64,000 nt of DNA from Bacteroidales bacterium. GTDB taxonomy: Bacteria > Bacteroidota > Bacteroidia > Bacteroidales > Marinilabiliaceae. Made by a program: the position numbers and the translations under genes. This document shows, in pieces, positions 31,751-39,722 of this stretch. Position 1 is the first letter of the stretch, and each line of letters begins with the position of its first letter. Location of the stretch: the NCBI GenBank assembly GCA_024401395.1, contig JAKSLD010000010.1, forward strand, positions 53,440-117,439. Direction: 5' to 3'. The notes beneath the pieces are model-generated. The model was not told the origin of the DNA. It was given only the letters and a program-made list of their open reading frames with translations, and made no database searches.

Positions 31751-32986
31751 ATGGAAGAGATATTTCAGAAAATATATGAGATGACGGCTATCAGTGCTAT
31801 CATTGATAACCCATCTTTCCTGATAATGTACGCACTCGCTTTCGTGCTGCTTTATCTAGGTATCAAGAAGGGCTATGAGCCTCTTCTTCTTATCCCTATC
31901 GCATTCGGTGTGCTCATTGCCAACTTCCCAGGCGGTGATATGGGCGTAACGGCTGTTGATGGCGCAGGTATGGTTAAGTTGCCAAATGGCGAGATGAAGT
32001 GTATCTGGGACATGAGCCTTCCTTCGATTGCTCACGACCTCGGTCTTATGAACTTCATCTACTATATGCTCATCAAGACTGGTTTCATCCCTCCTATCAT
32101 CTTTATGGGTGTAGGTGCGTTGACAGACTTCGGTCCTATGCTTCGTAACCTCAAGCTTGCTATCTTCGGTGCAGGTGCTCAGTTCGGTATCTTCGCAGTA
32201 TTGCTCGTTGCTTGCAACTTCTTTACTATGCCTGAGTCGGCTTCGCTTGCTATCATCGGTGGTGCTGATGGTCCTACAGCTATCTTTACTACTATCAAGC
32301 TTGCTCCTCACTTGCTCGGTCCTATCGCTATCGCAGCATACTCATACATGGCTCTCGTGCCTGTGATTGTGCCTTTGGTAGTGAAGCTCCTCTGCTCTGA
32401 GAAGGAACTCAAGATCAATATGAAGGAGCAGGATAAGCTCTATCCTTCAAAGACTGAGTTCAAGAATATGCGAGTTCTCAAGATCTTGTTCCCTATCGCT
32501 ACAACAACTATCGTTGCTATCATCGTTCCATCGGCAGTACCTCTCGTTGGTATGCTCATGTTCGGTAACTTGATTAAGGAGGTTGGTGCAGCTACAGGTC
32601 GCTTGTTCGATGCTGCCTCAAATGGTATCATGAACGCCGCTACTATCTTCCTTGGCCTCTCTGTAGGTGCTACAATGACAGTAGATGCATTCCTTAACTG
32701 GACAACAATCGGTATCGTAGTAGGTGGTTTCTTCGCATTCGGTCTCTCGATTGCAGGTGGTATCTGCTTGGCTAAGATCTACAACTTGTTCTCTAAGAAG
32801 AAGGTTAATCCTCTTGTTGGTGCAACAGGTCTCTCGGCAGTGCCAATGGCTAGCCGCGTAGCTAATGATATCGCTCTCAAGTACGATTCTCGCAACCATG
32901 TCCTCAACTACTGCATGTCTTCTAACATCTCTGGTGTTATCGGCTCGGCAGTTGCTGCTGGTATTTTGATTTCGTTCTTGGGATAA
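31751..32986 (+). CDS. oadB: Sodium-translocating decarboxylase beta chain
   Basis: The membrane subunit that releases carbon dioxide from carboxybiotin and pumps sodium out. 411 residues, about ten hydrophobic segments. The key region GGADGPTAIFTTIKLAPHLLG (family-defining, with the Asp that binds sodium) and SNISGVIGSAVAAG near the C-terminus are both present. It lies 18 bases after oadA; the operon is followed by a terminator at 33010. Methylmalonyl-CoA decarboxylase beta is the closest alternative and is excluded by oadA. Confidence 0.93.
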   Translation: MEEIFQKIYEMTAISAIIDNPSFLIMYALAFVLLYLGIKKGYEPLLLIPIAFGVLIANFPGGDMGVTAVDGAGMVKLPNGEMKCIWDMSLPSIAHDLGLMNFIYYMLIKTGFIPPIIFMGVGALTDFGPMLRNLKLAIFGAGAQFGIFAVLLVACNFFTMPESASLAIIGGADGPTAIFTTIKLAPHLLGPIAIAAYSYMALVPVIVPLVVKLLCSEKELKINMKEQDKLYPSKTEFKNMRVLKILFPIATTTIVAIIVPSAVPLVGMLMFGNLIKEVGAATGRLFDAASNGIMNAATIFLGLSVGATMTVDAFLNWTTIGIVVGGFFAFGLSIAGGICLAKIYNLFSKKKVNPLVGATGLSAVPMASRVANDIALKYDSRNHVLNYCMSSNISGVIGSAVAAGILISFLG

Positions 32987-33009
32987 ATAATAATCCATGA
33001 TATAGATAA

Positions 33010-33041
33010 GGCTCGTCTCTGTTTTGGGACGGGTCTTTTTT
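33010..33041 (+). terminator. Rho-independent terminator of the oad operon
   Basis: GGCTCGTCTC pairs with GGGACGGGTC (10 bp, three G-U) around TGTTTT, then six T. Confidence 0.85.
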
Positions 33042-33049
33042 GTTTTTTT

Positions 33050-33259
33050 GGCTCATACGGATTTATACGGATTGATATTTTCCTTACCACAAAGGTAGCT
33101 GCCAATATTATGCGTGAGGGTAGGGAGGCAGTACGACGCTCCATAGGAGTCAGCAATTTCAATAGACATCACCTTGAAGAACTTCTCTCCTATGCTCAGA
33201 TACGTCCTGTGATAAACCAGATAGAGGTTCACCCATTGTTGTCGCAGGAAGAGAGGTAA
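33050..33259 (+). pseudogene. Aldo/keto reductase relic with internal deletion
   Basis: An open stretch ending TAA at 33259 encodes IDIFLTTKV, an early aldo/keto reductase motif, joined directly to [32 protein letters not shown] and VHPLLSQEE from the middle of the family. The roughly 60-80 residues that normally separate them, including the catalytic Lys/His part, are missing, as are the start and the C-terminal half. It has no start codon before an internal ATG. It sits between the oad terminator and another hairpin, and is a decayed gene. Confidence 0.8.
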
Positions 33260-33284
33260 AATAGACCATATACCGATAAAAAAA

Positions 33285-33323
33285 CATCACCGCAAACTTC
33301 CGTGTCTGCGGTGATGCTTTTTT
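33285..33323. terminator. Bidirectional terminator
   Basis: CATCACCGCA pairs with TGCGGTGATG (10 bp) with A7 before and T6 after. It can stop the minus-strand gene ending at 33340 and plus-strand transcripts. Confidence 0.85.
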
Positions 33324-33339
33324 GTATGGTTGTATAATA

Positions 33340-34689
33340 TTAATTCACAGTTTTTCTGAACGTTCTCTTTACTGTAATCTTAATCGTATTAGTCGACTGG
33401 TCGAAAGGACCTATTACCTGATTGACCATATTTGCATTCAAATCGGTGGCTTCACTTCCTACCTTGTAAGATGTCATTGTTGTGTATGTGTTCTGATAGA
33501 TAAAGTTTGGAATCTTTGCATATATTGGCGAAAGATTTTCGTAGCTATGATCATTGTAATTCATGTGATTAATGGTTGCAATATAAGCATATCCATATCT
33601 CGTTTCGCCTGAAGGTTTCATTCCAAGGCTTCCAGCGGTATCAGACCAACCAAATCCTTTCGCCAAATCTATGTTGTCTTCTTGTTGGGAGATGGCGATA
33701 CTTAGTGGCGTCACATATTGTTTTGTTATAGAGTTGTAAACACCGTATGTATTGTCTTTAAGGTTGTCTACAATGTCGCAGTATATGTATTCACCCGCAG
33801 TTTCTTTTGAAAATGCGTTTCTTATATCAGCAAAAGTCCTTTTACCGCTTCTCATCCATTCATCATTTCTATTAAAAGATTCAGTCTTAAATGAGTTTAA
33901 TACATTTTCATTCGCCTTTTCGTAAGTAGAAGCAGTATTATCAAACTCCTTGCCATTAACAGTTATAGTATACGTGTATTCATAATATTCCTTATCGACA
34001 TTAGGCGTTGTCTTATATGTGGACATATTCACAGAAAGGAACACAGGACTGTATGCAGGAATTGAAAGTGTGCTGCTCGTACCATTCTTATATTCCTTAC
34101 CAAGGAAAGATGCTGTAGCAACACCATAAGGGTCATCTATTACCACATTAACTTTAGCCAATGGCATGTCGCCTATAGCGCTTGTATTCTCTGCAGTAGT
34201 AGCTTTGTCGGCTGTGGTAGCTCTATCTGCGGTAGTTGCTTTGTCTGCAATTGTAGCCTTGTCGGCTATAGCAGCCTTAGCAGCGTTTTCTGCATAGAAT
34301 GCATAAGGAACCGAGGTTAGCTGCATACTACCATCGATTGAATAGCCAGTACCATCAGTATCTATAGCCACATAAAATATAGTTCCCTCACTGAAGTCGA
34401 AGTCGCTCAATGTTTTTTTGACTGTTGACTCAACTGTACCATTGCCAATCTCTATTTGTGCCATACCGTTTTCGTCTGTTCGCACATTGTGTACTTCAGT
34501 ATATTCGTCGGCTATGCCATTACCTGAATAATTACTAGGCAACATTTGAATCTTAATCTTTACATTCTGTTTGGCCATAGGGTTGCCGTCATTATCCTTA
34601 ATGATGCATGTATAGCCAATGGCTTCCTTTTGTGCAAAAGCCACAATAGCACAAAGTGCCATTACGAAAAGTGTAAAAAGCTTTTTCAT
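33340..34689 (-). CDS. Exported structural protein with hexapeptide repeats
   Basis: A 449-residue secreted protein of unknown function. Signal peptide 1-19 (ends VAFAQ), an N-terminal beta domain (IGYTCIIKDNDGNPM to MQLTSVPYAFYAENA) of a type seen at the base of Bacteroidota fibre or collagen-like surface proteins, then five six-residue repeats (IADKAT, IADKAT, TADRAT, TADKAT, TAENTS, about residues 140-170), and a beta-rich C-terminal region. The repeats could form a coiled stalk. No type IX sorting tail is evident. It is 25 bases downstream of the 145-residue secreted protein gene and likely shares its promoter. Confidence 0.7.
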   Translation of the reverse strand: MKKLFTLFVMALCAIVAFAQKEAIGYTCIIKDNDGNPMAKQNVKIKIQMLPSNYSGNGIADEYTEVHNVRTDENGMAQIEIGNGTVESTVKKTLSDFDFSEGTIFYVAIDTDGTGYSIDGSMQLTSVPYAFYAENAAKAAIADKATIADKATTADRATTADKATTAENTSAIGDMPLAKVNVVIDDPYGVATASFLGKEYKNGTSSTLSIPAYSPVFLSVNMSTYKTTPNVDKEYYEYTYTITVNGKEFDNTASTYEKANENVLNSFKTESFNRNDEWMRSGKRTFADIRNAFSKETAGEYIYCDIVDNLKDNTYGVYNSITKQYVTPLSIAISQQEDNIDLAKGFGWSDTAGSLGMKPSGETRYGYAYIATINHMNYNDHSYENLSPIYAKIPNFIYQNTYTTMTSYKVGSEATDLNANMVNQVIGPFDQSTNTIKITVKRTFRKTVN

Positions 34690-34714
34690 ATCGTAATTTG
34701 TTATTATTTACAGA

Positions 34715-35152
34715 TTATTTTACTATTACTTTGCGGGCGCATACAACCTTGCCCTCACGCGAGATTGCTACAACATATATTCCTCGCTCTAGTCCAATGC
34801 TCGACGATAATCTTACCTTTTGCATGGCTACAAGTCGCCCAGCAACGTCGTAGATGTTGCACTCATAATTGCCCTCTGCCGTAACCGAAATTTTGCCCCT
34901 CGTAACCGTTATCGTTATATCCTCAATGTCTTCCGCTTCTAGAGCGGTAGCTACCTCGGCTGGGAGAACATAGGTGTCTAGAGCTGGTGACGTGAGCGTG
35001 CCATTATCGCCACAGCCTACAACAGACAACGAAGAGAAATAGCACACGGCCGAACCGTTCTCCCCAGCAAGTGTCATAGTTGGTGTGTTGACCGACTGTG
35101 CAAAAGCCGATATACCGACCATGAGTAATAGTGTTAGTAATGCGTACTTCAT
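34715..35152 (-). CDS. Small secreted protein with type IX-like sorting tail
   Basis: A 145-residue protein: signal peptide 1-19 (ends SAFAQ), a short middle region with two Cys, and a C-terminal 75-residue domain (YECNIYDVAGRLVAMQKV, ERGIYVVAISREGKVVCARK) that matches type A type IX sorting domains. Little is left as cargo (about 50 residues), so it is almost only a sorting domain. First gene of a two-gene minus-strand unit; the -7 element TATCTTTG lies 62 bases upstream. Its function may relate to the 449-residue protein encoded next. Confidence 0.75.
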   Translation of the reverse strand: MKYALLTLLLMVGISAFAQSVNTPTMTLAGENGSAVCYFSSLSVVGCGDNGTLTSPALDTYVLPAEVATALEAEDIEDITITVTRGKISVTAEGNYECNIYDVAGRLVAMQKVRLSSSIGLERGIYVVAISREGKVVCARKVIVK

Positions 35153-35213
35153 GAATATGTTTTATTTGTTGTTTTCCTGAGTAGGGAGAGGAAGTTTACC
35201 TTCCCAACCGGTG

Positions 35214-35221
35214 CAAAGATA
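35214..35221 (-). promoter_or_regulatory. -7 element for the minus-strand secreted protein pair
   Basis: Minus-strand TATCTTTG, full consensus, upstream of the gene starting at 35152. The remaining spacer to 35548 contains a 17-base match to the end of oadB (35313-35329) and a plus-strand hairpin at 35458, but no gene I can support. Confidence 0.6.
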
Positions 35222-35457
35222 GATACTATAAAGCACTCTGCTTTACGTAAATTTACGTAAAGGGGGATTTTTTTTGAGAGAGGAGAGGGGAAGAGGAGGC
35301 GTTTGGTTGATTGATTTCGTTCTTGGGCTAATAAAGTGATAATCCGCTTTCGTGGCGGGTGAATCAACGAATGTTGCTGCAATTTTCGCAATCGTTTGCG
35401 ATTTGGCTAGTTTACATTTTTTTAGATTTAAGGCATAGAGATATGCTAGATATAGTA

Positions 35458-35494
35458 AGCACTTTGGATATATTGTCCAAAGTGCTTTTCTTTT
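35458..35494 (+). terminator. Plus-strand hairpin terminator without an obvious upstream gene
   Basis: AGCACTTTGGA pairs with TCCAAAGTGCT (11 bp) around TATATTG, then TTTCTTTT. There is no plus-strand gene in the 2.2 kb before it apart from decayed sequence, so it may be left from a lost gene or serve a short RNA. Confidence 0.65.
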
Positions 35495-35548
35495 GTCTGA
35501 TTGTGGGGTGGACGATGATTCTTATCTTTGTTCTTGTGATAAATTAGC

Positions 35549-37273
35549 ATGGTAATGAAACGATTTCTGACAGCAATAGTCACTTTTTGTGGCGGTGTCT
35601 CTTTGTGGGCTCAGGCTCCTGAGAATTGTGAGGCTGTTATGCTTCAAGGTTTTTATTGGGATTCCTACCAGGAAGACGGTTCCTATGGTCGCACGAAATG
35701 GGTAGATTTAGCGACACAGGTAGATGAACTTTCGTCCTCTTTCGATATGATATGGTTGCCGCCATCGGCTAAGTCGAGTGGTGGTGTAGGTTATCACCCT
35801 AAGCAGTGGAGCAATCAGAATAGTGATTGGGGTGATGCTGCACAACTAAAAGCGTTGATTGGTAGTTTCCACAATAAAAACGTCAAGGTGATAGCAGATA
35901 TTGTCATAAATCATAGAGATGGCAATTACAGTTGGGCTGATTTCTGTAATGAAGATTTCGGTGAGTATGGCAAATATACTCTTTACCCAAGCAACAGCTT
36001 TATTTGTTCCGACGACGAGTGTGCTGCGCACGGAGATAATCCAACTGGAGCTAAGGATGCAGGCTATGATTTTGTAGAAGGAGCCAGTGGAGGTTATGCA
36101 GCCAGCAGAGACTTGGACCATTCAAATGAAACCCTGCAAAATGCCATAAAGAGTTATCTTCAATGGATGAAGGGCGAAATGGGCTATGACGGATGGCGTT
36201 TCGACCTTGTGAAGGGATATCTTGGTAAGTATATAAAGATGTATACAGAAGCGGCTGGAGCCTATTATTCTGTAGGAGAGTATTGGGATGGCAACTATGA
36301 TCCGTTGAAGAACTGGGTGTCTGATACAGGGTGGTCTAGTACATGTTTCGACTTCTGTGCTAAGTATTCTCTCTACAATAATGCTTTAGCCAAGGGCGAT
36401 TATCAGGCGATGACCAATATATATGCTGTGCCTAATGGAATATGCGGAGCAGACGAGATGAAGAGATATGCCACAACGTTCGTGGATAATCATGATACAT
36501 TCAGAGATGGCAGTAAATATACTGGAGATTGGGCAAAGGCAAATGCAGTGATGCTCGCCTCTCCAGGTATTCCATGCGTTTTCTGGCCTCACTGGGTGTC
36601 GATAAAGTCGGAAATCCAGAGTATGATAGCAGCAAGGAAATTGTGTGGTATACATTCACAATCACCTTGCGTTACTACAGGAACCTGTTCTTCGTATTAC
36701 AGAAGTGTTACTAATGGAACGAAGAAGAAACTGATATGTTATGTGGGCAGTAATTGGACCGCGCCTGAAGATGCTACATTGGCATGTTATGGTAATGGAT
36801 GGGCATATTATATTCAGGAATATGATGGCAAATATTACATTGCCGGCAATGGTGAGCAGGGTAGTGTCTGGTGCAATGGCAATACTTGGGTGCCAAATGG
36901 TGTTCAGCTATCAAGCGAGATGACATACGAGGTGACATTGGACGCAGGCGATTATCAGTTTAAGATTACTTCAGGAGAATGGACAGAGTGTTGGGGATAT
37001 TATTATCTGAACAAAAACGCAAGTTCGACAGGTTGTACGAATAATCAAGATGATAATATCTGCTTCTCGTTGACAGAAAAGACAAACGTAACTATCAGCT
37101 TTGATGCAGCTACACATCAGATAACAGTTCTATTTGCCAAGGATGTACCTACAGGCATATCCGTTGTGGAGAAGGACAAGAATAAAGGAGTAAAGAAGTA
37201 TGTAAGAGACGGAAGGGTAGTTGTAGAGCGAGATGGTGAGATGTATACTATTTTAGGACAGAAGATTCATTAA
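35549..37273 (+). CDS. Secreted GH13 alpha-amylase with starch-binding C-terminus
   Basis: A retaining alpha-amylase that cuts internal alpha-1,4 links of starch. Signal peptide to about residue 21 (SLWAQ). TIM barrel with nucleophile Asp219 (GWRFDLVKGY), acid/base Glu244 (YSVGEYWDGN) and Asp316 (FVDNHDTF); the first conserved region is ADIVINHR. After the barrel, a beta domain (about 410-540, YEVTLDAGDYQFKIT) resembles starch-binding modules of the SusE/F type. It ends with a short tail DGRVVVERDGEMYTILGQK, shared in style with the next protein. An alternative ATG is at 35555. Pairs with the gene at 37294, 20 bases downstream. Confidence 0.92.
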   Translation: MVMKRFLTAIVTFCGGVSLWAQAPENCEAVMLQGFYWDSYQEDGSYGRTKWVDLATQVDELSSSFDMIWLPPSAKSSGGVGYHPKQWSNQNSDWGDAAQLKALIGSFHNKNVKVIADIVINHRDGNYSWADFCNEDFGEYGKYTLYPSNSFICSDDECAAHGDNPTGAKDAGYDFVEGASGGYAASRDLDHSNETLQNAIKSYLQWMKGEMGYDGWRFDLVKGYLGKYIKMYTEAAGAYYSVGEYWDGNYDPLKNWVSDTGWSSTCFDFCAKYSLYNNALAKGDYQAMTNIYAVPNGICGADEMKRYATTFVDNHDTFRDGSKYTGDWAKANAVMLASPGIPCVFWPHWVSIKSEIQSMIAARKLCGIHSQSPCVTTGTCSSYYRSVTNGTKKKLICYVGSNWTAPEDATLACYGNGWAYYIQEYDGKYYIAGNGEQGSVWCNGNTWVPNGVQLSSEMTYEVTLDAGDYQFKITSGEWTECWGYYYLNKNASSTGCTNNQDDNICFSLTEKTNVTISFDAATHQITVLFAKDVPTGISVVEKDKNKGVKKYVRDGRVVVERDGEMYTILGQKIH

Positions 37274-37293
37274 CAAACAAAATAACACATAGT

Positions 37294-38076
37294 ATGAAAA
37301 GAATATTGACACTAGTAGTCGCATTATTTGCGATGGTAGGGATGTCGCTTGCTGAAGAAGCATCGTTGACCTACAATGTTACCGTTCCTGCGGGAACAAA
37401 TGCCTGCTATATAGCCGGAGATTTTTCGGGATGGGTATTTACAGAGATGACAAAAGTGGATGACACCCATTATACTATCTCCATATTTGGAGCAGATCCT
37501 GAAGATGGATATAAATACAGTTCAGGACCTGATTGGGCATACGTTGAAAAAAATGCAGAAGGTAAAGACGTTGCCAATAGAGCATACCAGTCTGCAGATG
37601 TAGTGGCAAGATGGGCTGCAGTCTATGAGAAGGGTGTTGAGGCTACATATTCAACATTCCGTGTATGTATACAATACGATTATGCGCCAACAATCTGGTG
37701 GTGGGGTGCTGGAGATAAGTGTCCTAATGCGCAGGATACGCCTAATCCAAATGCTGATGGCAATTATGCATGGCCTGGTCCTGAAATGTTGCCATTGCCA
37801 GGTGCTGAAGGTTGGTACTATTGGGATTTCGCAGATGTCAACGATGCACTCGGTGTTACATTCAAGATTGATGGAGATGCCATAGGAGAGAAGAACGTAA
37901 AGGCAACTACAGCGTTTACTACTATGGGTGAGGTGACATCATGGCCTTCGGGTGCTCCTACAATCATCCGCAATGTATATTCAGACGGCAAAGGCGCTGT
38001 GAAGACTGTTGAGAATGGTAAGGTCGTTATCGTTGTTGATGGTGTGAAGTACGATTTGGCTGGACAGAAACTCTAA
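37294..38076 (+). CDS. Secreted two-module starch-binding protein
   Basis: A 260-residue exported protein with no catalytic domain. After the signal (ends MSLAE) come a CBM20/48-like beta module (about 22-110, CYIAGDFSGW and GYKYSSGPDWAYVEK) and a CBM26-like module (about 115-235, IWWWGAGDKCPN, YAWPGPEMLPL, GWYYWDF), with the Trp pairs that stack on starch. The C-terminal tail GKVVIVVDGVKYDLAGQKL mirrors the amylase tail. It lies 20 bases after the amylase gene and ends at a strong terminator, so the two form a starch-degrading unit; this protein probably holds starch at the surface. Confidence 0.8.
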   Translation: MKRILTLVVALFAMVGMSLAEEASLTYNVTVPAGTNACYIAGDFSGWVFTEMTKVDDTHYTISIFGADPEDGYKYSSGPDWAYVEKNAEGKDVANRAYQSADVVARWAAVYEKGVEATYSTFRVCIQYDYAPTIWWWGAGDKCPNAQDTPNPNADGNYAWPGPEMLPLPGAEGWYYWDFADVNDALGVTFKIDGDAIGEKNVKATTAFTTMGEVTSWPSGAPTIIRNVYSDGKGAVKTVENGKVVIVVDGVKYDLAGQKL

Positions 38077-38115
38077 AAGTCGTAACGCGCACATAAGTAC
38101 ATAACAAATAAAAAT

Positions 38116-38157
38116 GAATGGACATTTCCAGAGAGGGGAATGTCCATTCTTTTTTTT
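38116..38157 (+). terminator. Rho-independent terminator of the amylase operon
   Basis: GAATGGACATTTCC pairs with GGGAATGTCCATTC (14 bp), followed by eight T. Confidence 0.92.
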
Positions 38158-38247
38158 GTTATAGACGTATATAATATCCATATTGGAGGTTATCGGATGA
38201 TATAGAACGAAAAAGACTTTGGATTTCCTCGATTCAGATTTTATCTC

Positions 38248-38284
38248 TAACTTTGTCACGAAAATATGACATAGTTGTGACAAA
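38248..38284 (+). promoter_or_regulatory. Promoter and operator of the DUF6088 gene
   Basis: TAACTTTG (38248-38255) is a full -7 element. A perfect inverted repeat TTTGTCAC (38252-38259) and GTGACAAA (38277-38284) overlaps it, with a smaller TATGACATA palindrome in between. This is the expected layout for autoregulation by an AbiEi-like winged-helix antitoxin. Confidence 0.7.
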
Positions 38285-38307
38285 ATCTCAAGAGAGAAAA
38301 GTGAATT

Positions 38308-38937
38308 ATGGATAGTATTGCAAAGAAAATAGAGGCGAGGATTGGTTCCTGGGAACGCGGTAAAGTCTTTTTTATCAGCGATTTCGCCGACCTAGGACCT
38401 GCTGAAGTTGTGCGTCAGACACTCAATCGATTGACGAAGACTGGGTTAATCATCCGTCCTGGTCGTGGTGTGTATTGCTACCCGAAGGAGACTTCTGCTG
38501 CATTGCGTCTGTTAGGACTCGGAGATTATAGCGAGCCTTCGACAGATGAAATAGCGGAGGCAATAGCACAGCGAGATAAAAGTCGAATTGTGCCACATGT
38601 GGCCTATGCGCAGTATCAATTAGGGTTATCCCAGCAAATACCGATGAATGTGGTGTATCTGACTGACGGCTCGGGGCGAAAGGTCCCAATGGGTAAGGGG
38701 CATGGCATATTGTTTCAGCATACGTCGGATATGAGTATTTTCGCCTTCAACAATAAGCTTATGCAGCTAATAGTCATAAGCATGAAAGGAGCAAGTGACG
38801 GAGAACTCACAGAGCAAGAACAAGTCGTCATAGCTGAACACTTGAAGAAGGTTAGTAAAAAAGATTTTGACAACGACATAAAACTTGCTCCTGAAAGGGT
38901 GCGTGCAAAACTGCAAAAGCTATATGAAGTACATTGA
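38308..38937 (+). CDS. DUF6088 / AbiEi-like antitoxin
   Basis: A 209-residue protein of the DUF6088 group, related to AbiEi, the transcriptional antitoxin of AbiE modules. The N-terminal winged helix (about 1-60, VFFISDFADLGPAEVVRQTL, NRLTKTGLIIRPGRGVYCYP) would bind DNA; the rest is the C-terminal domain that counters the toxin and helps repression. It normally precedes an AbiEii nucleotidyltransferase toxin. Here the toxin gene starts inside its end (ATG at 38924) but breaks off after 32 codons, so the antitoxin is an orphan. The upstream promoter carries an inverted repeat that it may bind. Confidence 0.8.
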   Translation: MDSIAKKIEARIGSWERGKVFFISDFADLGPAEVVRQTLNRLTKTGLIIRPGRGVYCYPKETSAALRLLGLGDYSEPSTDEIAEAIAQRDKSRIVPHVAYAQYQLGLSQQIPMNVVYLTDGSGRKVPMGKGHGILFQHTSDMSIFAFNNKLMQLIVISMKGASDGELTEQEQVVIAEHLKKVSKKDFDNDIKLAPERVRAKLQKLYEVH

Positions 38938-39019
38938 TTTTTCAAAAGAAGAGCAGCTGCAACTGTTGGCCGAGGTTGGAAAGCATGTTGATTTGCCATA
39001 CGAAGCTTTAGAGAAAGAT
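38924..39019 (+). pseudogene. Truncated AbiEii-like nucleotidyltransferase toxin
   Basis: The frame starting at 38924 (14-base overlap with the DUF6088 gene) reads MKYIDFSKEEQLQLLAEV, then HVDLPYEALEKD. This is the start of AbiEii/AbiGii-type toxins, which continue with Trp-Trp-Val after EKD and carry the catalytic nucleotidyltransferase motif later. Here homology ends at Asp32, at the junction with an inverted HU gene start; the frame runs on without meaning to 39142. The toxin is therefore dead. Confidence 0.75.
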
Positions 39020-39097
39020 CAGCCTTTGCTGCTACCGCCTCTACTAATTGTGTCTTGTTCATGTCTATATAATAAAAATGTATGTATTTCAAAGTTA
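39012..39097 (-). pseudogene. 5' fragment of an HU gene with its promoter
   Basis: On the minus strand, ATG at 39062 encodes MNKTQLVEAVAAKADLS, the first 17 residues of a Bacteroidales HU DNA-binding protein. Downstream the sequence switches to the antisense of the AbiEii-like fragment. Upstream, TAACTTTG (39090-39097) is a full -7 element, so an active promoter may still drive a transcript antisense to the DUF6088 gene. Eight bases (39012-39019) belong to both fragments. Confidence 0.8.
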
Positions 39098-39362
39098 GCA
39101 CATTCTGACATACTGTGCTTCTATAGAGTTACGTCCTTGTAGAAACTATGTTGCAACTGTGCATCAATTATGTTGATACTGAGGTTTTATTGCATATCGA
39201 CTGCGATGCTATTGAGAACTATTGCGCATCGACTGAAGTATTTCAGGAGTCCAACCTATATATATTGGTAGATAATGAACATCTATTCGGATTCTACCTC
39301 GTTCAGCTAGTCAATACCGCAAATCAACCTAGTTAAATCTCAGTAGATATCAGTCTCAACGG

Positions 39363-39641
39363 CTATTTCATCCCAATCTTTTCAATCAGTCTGTCAATCT
39401 GATCCTCTTTGCGTTTAATCACCTTATCCTTCTTCAGGAGTTCGTCCTGTAGGCCAACAACGATATTGGTAAGTTTTTCGTTCTGGTCAATCAGTTTTTC
39501 AACTTGTAGTTTCTGCTTTTCATTTTCACGCTTGGCAAGTGTAAGCGAAGCGTTCTCCTCGTCATCCTTGTTTCTGCGACCAAACGCTCTTTTTTGTGTG
39601 TGGAGACTGCAGGTGAATTTTGGCTTGTCGAGAGTCCAAAA
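39363..39641 (-). pseudogene. Coiled-coil protein relic
   Basis: An open minus-strand stretch of 92 codons without an ATG, GTG or TTG start. It encodes RAFGRRNKDDEENAS, then a heptad-rich coiled coil (KQKLQVEKLIDQNEKLTN, then DELLKKDKVIKRKEDQIDRL) and ends IEKIGMK. It looks like the C-terminus of a longer protein; I cannot identify the family. Its upstream end lies exactly in the first of two direct repeats (39618-39641). Between the HU fragment and this relic (39098-39362) there is only an unconvincing plus-strand frame. Confidence 0.5.
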
Positions 39642-39680
39642 TTAGAAATATTGTTATTTTGGCTTGTCGGGAGACCAAAA
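39618..39680 (+). repeat. Twin direct repeats ahead of a DUF4143-type ATPase gene
   Basis: Two 24-bp copies (39618-39641, 39657-39680), 39 bp start to start, differing at two positions. Each begins TTTTGG and ends CCAAAA, with the core CTTGTCG(A/G)GAG(T/A). They lie 43-105 bases upstream of the ATPase start, with the second next to the -7 element, so they are likely operators. A parallel pair precedes the second ATPase gene. Confidence 0.8.
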
Positions 39681-39687
39681 AATGATA

Positions 39688-39695
39688 TATCTTTG
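39688..39695 (+). promoter_or_regulatory. -7 element of the first DUF4143-type ATPase gene
   Basis: TATCTTTG, full consensus, 28 bases before the ATG. CTTG in the second direct repeat (39663-39666) is 21 bases upstream and could serve as the -33 element. Confidence 0.7.
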
Positions 39696-39722
39696 CACTG
39701 ATTAAAAGATAGTCAATTTGAT

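Noticed and set aside
35359..35547. Plus-strand open frame of 62 codons ahead of the amylase gene
   Set aside because: It runs through a strong hairpin terminator (35458-35494) and has no family resemblance.
39148..39336. Plus-strand open frame of 62 codons between the HU fragment and the coiled-coil relic
   Set aside because: No signal peptide, promoter or recognisable family; it could be part of a decayed gene, but I cannot support it.
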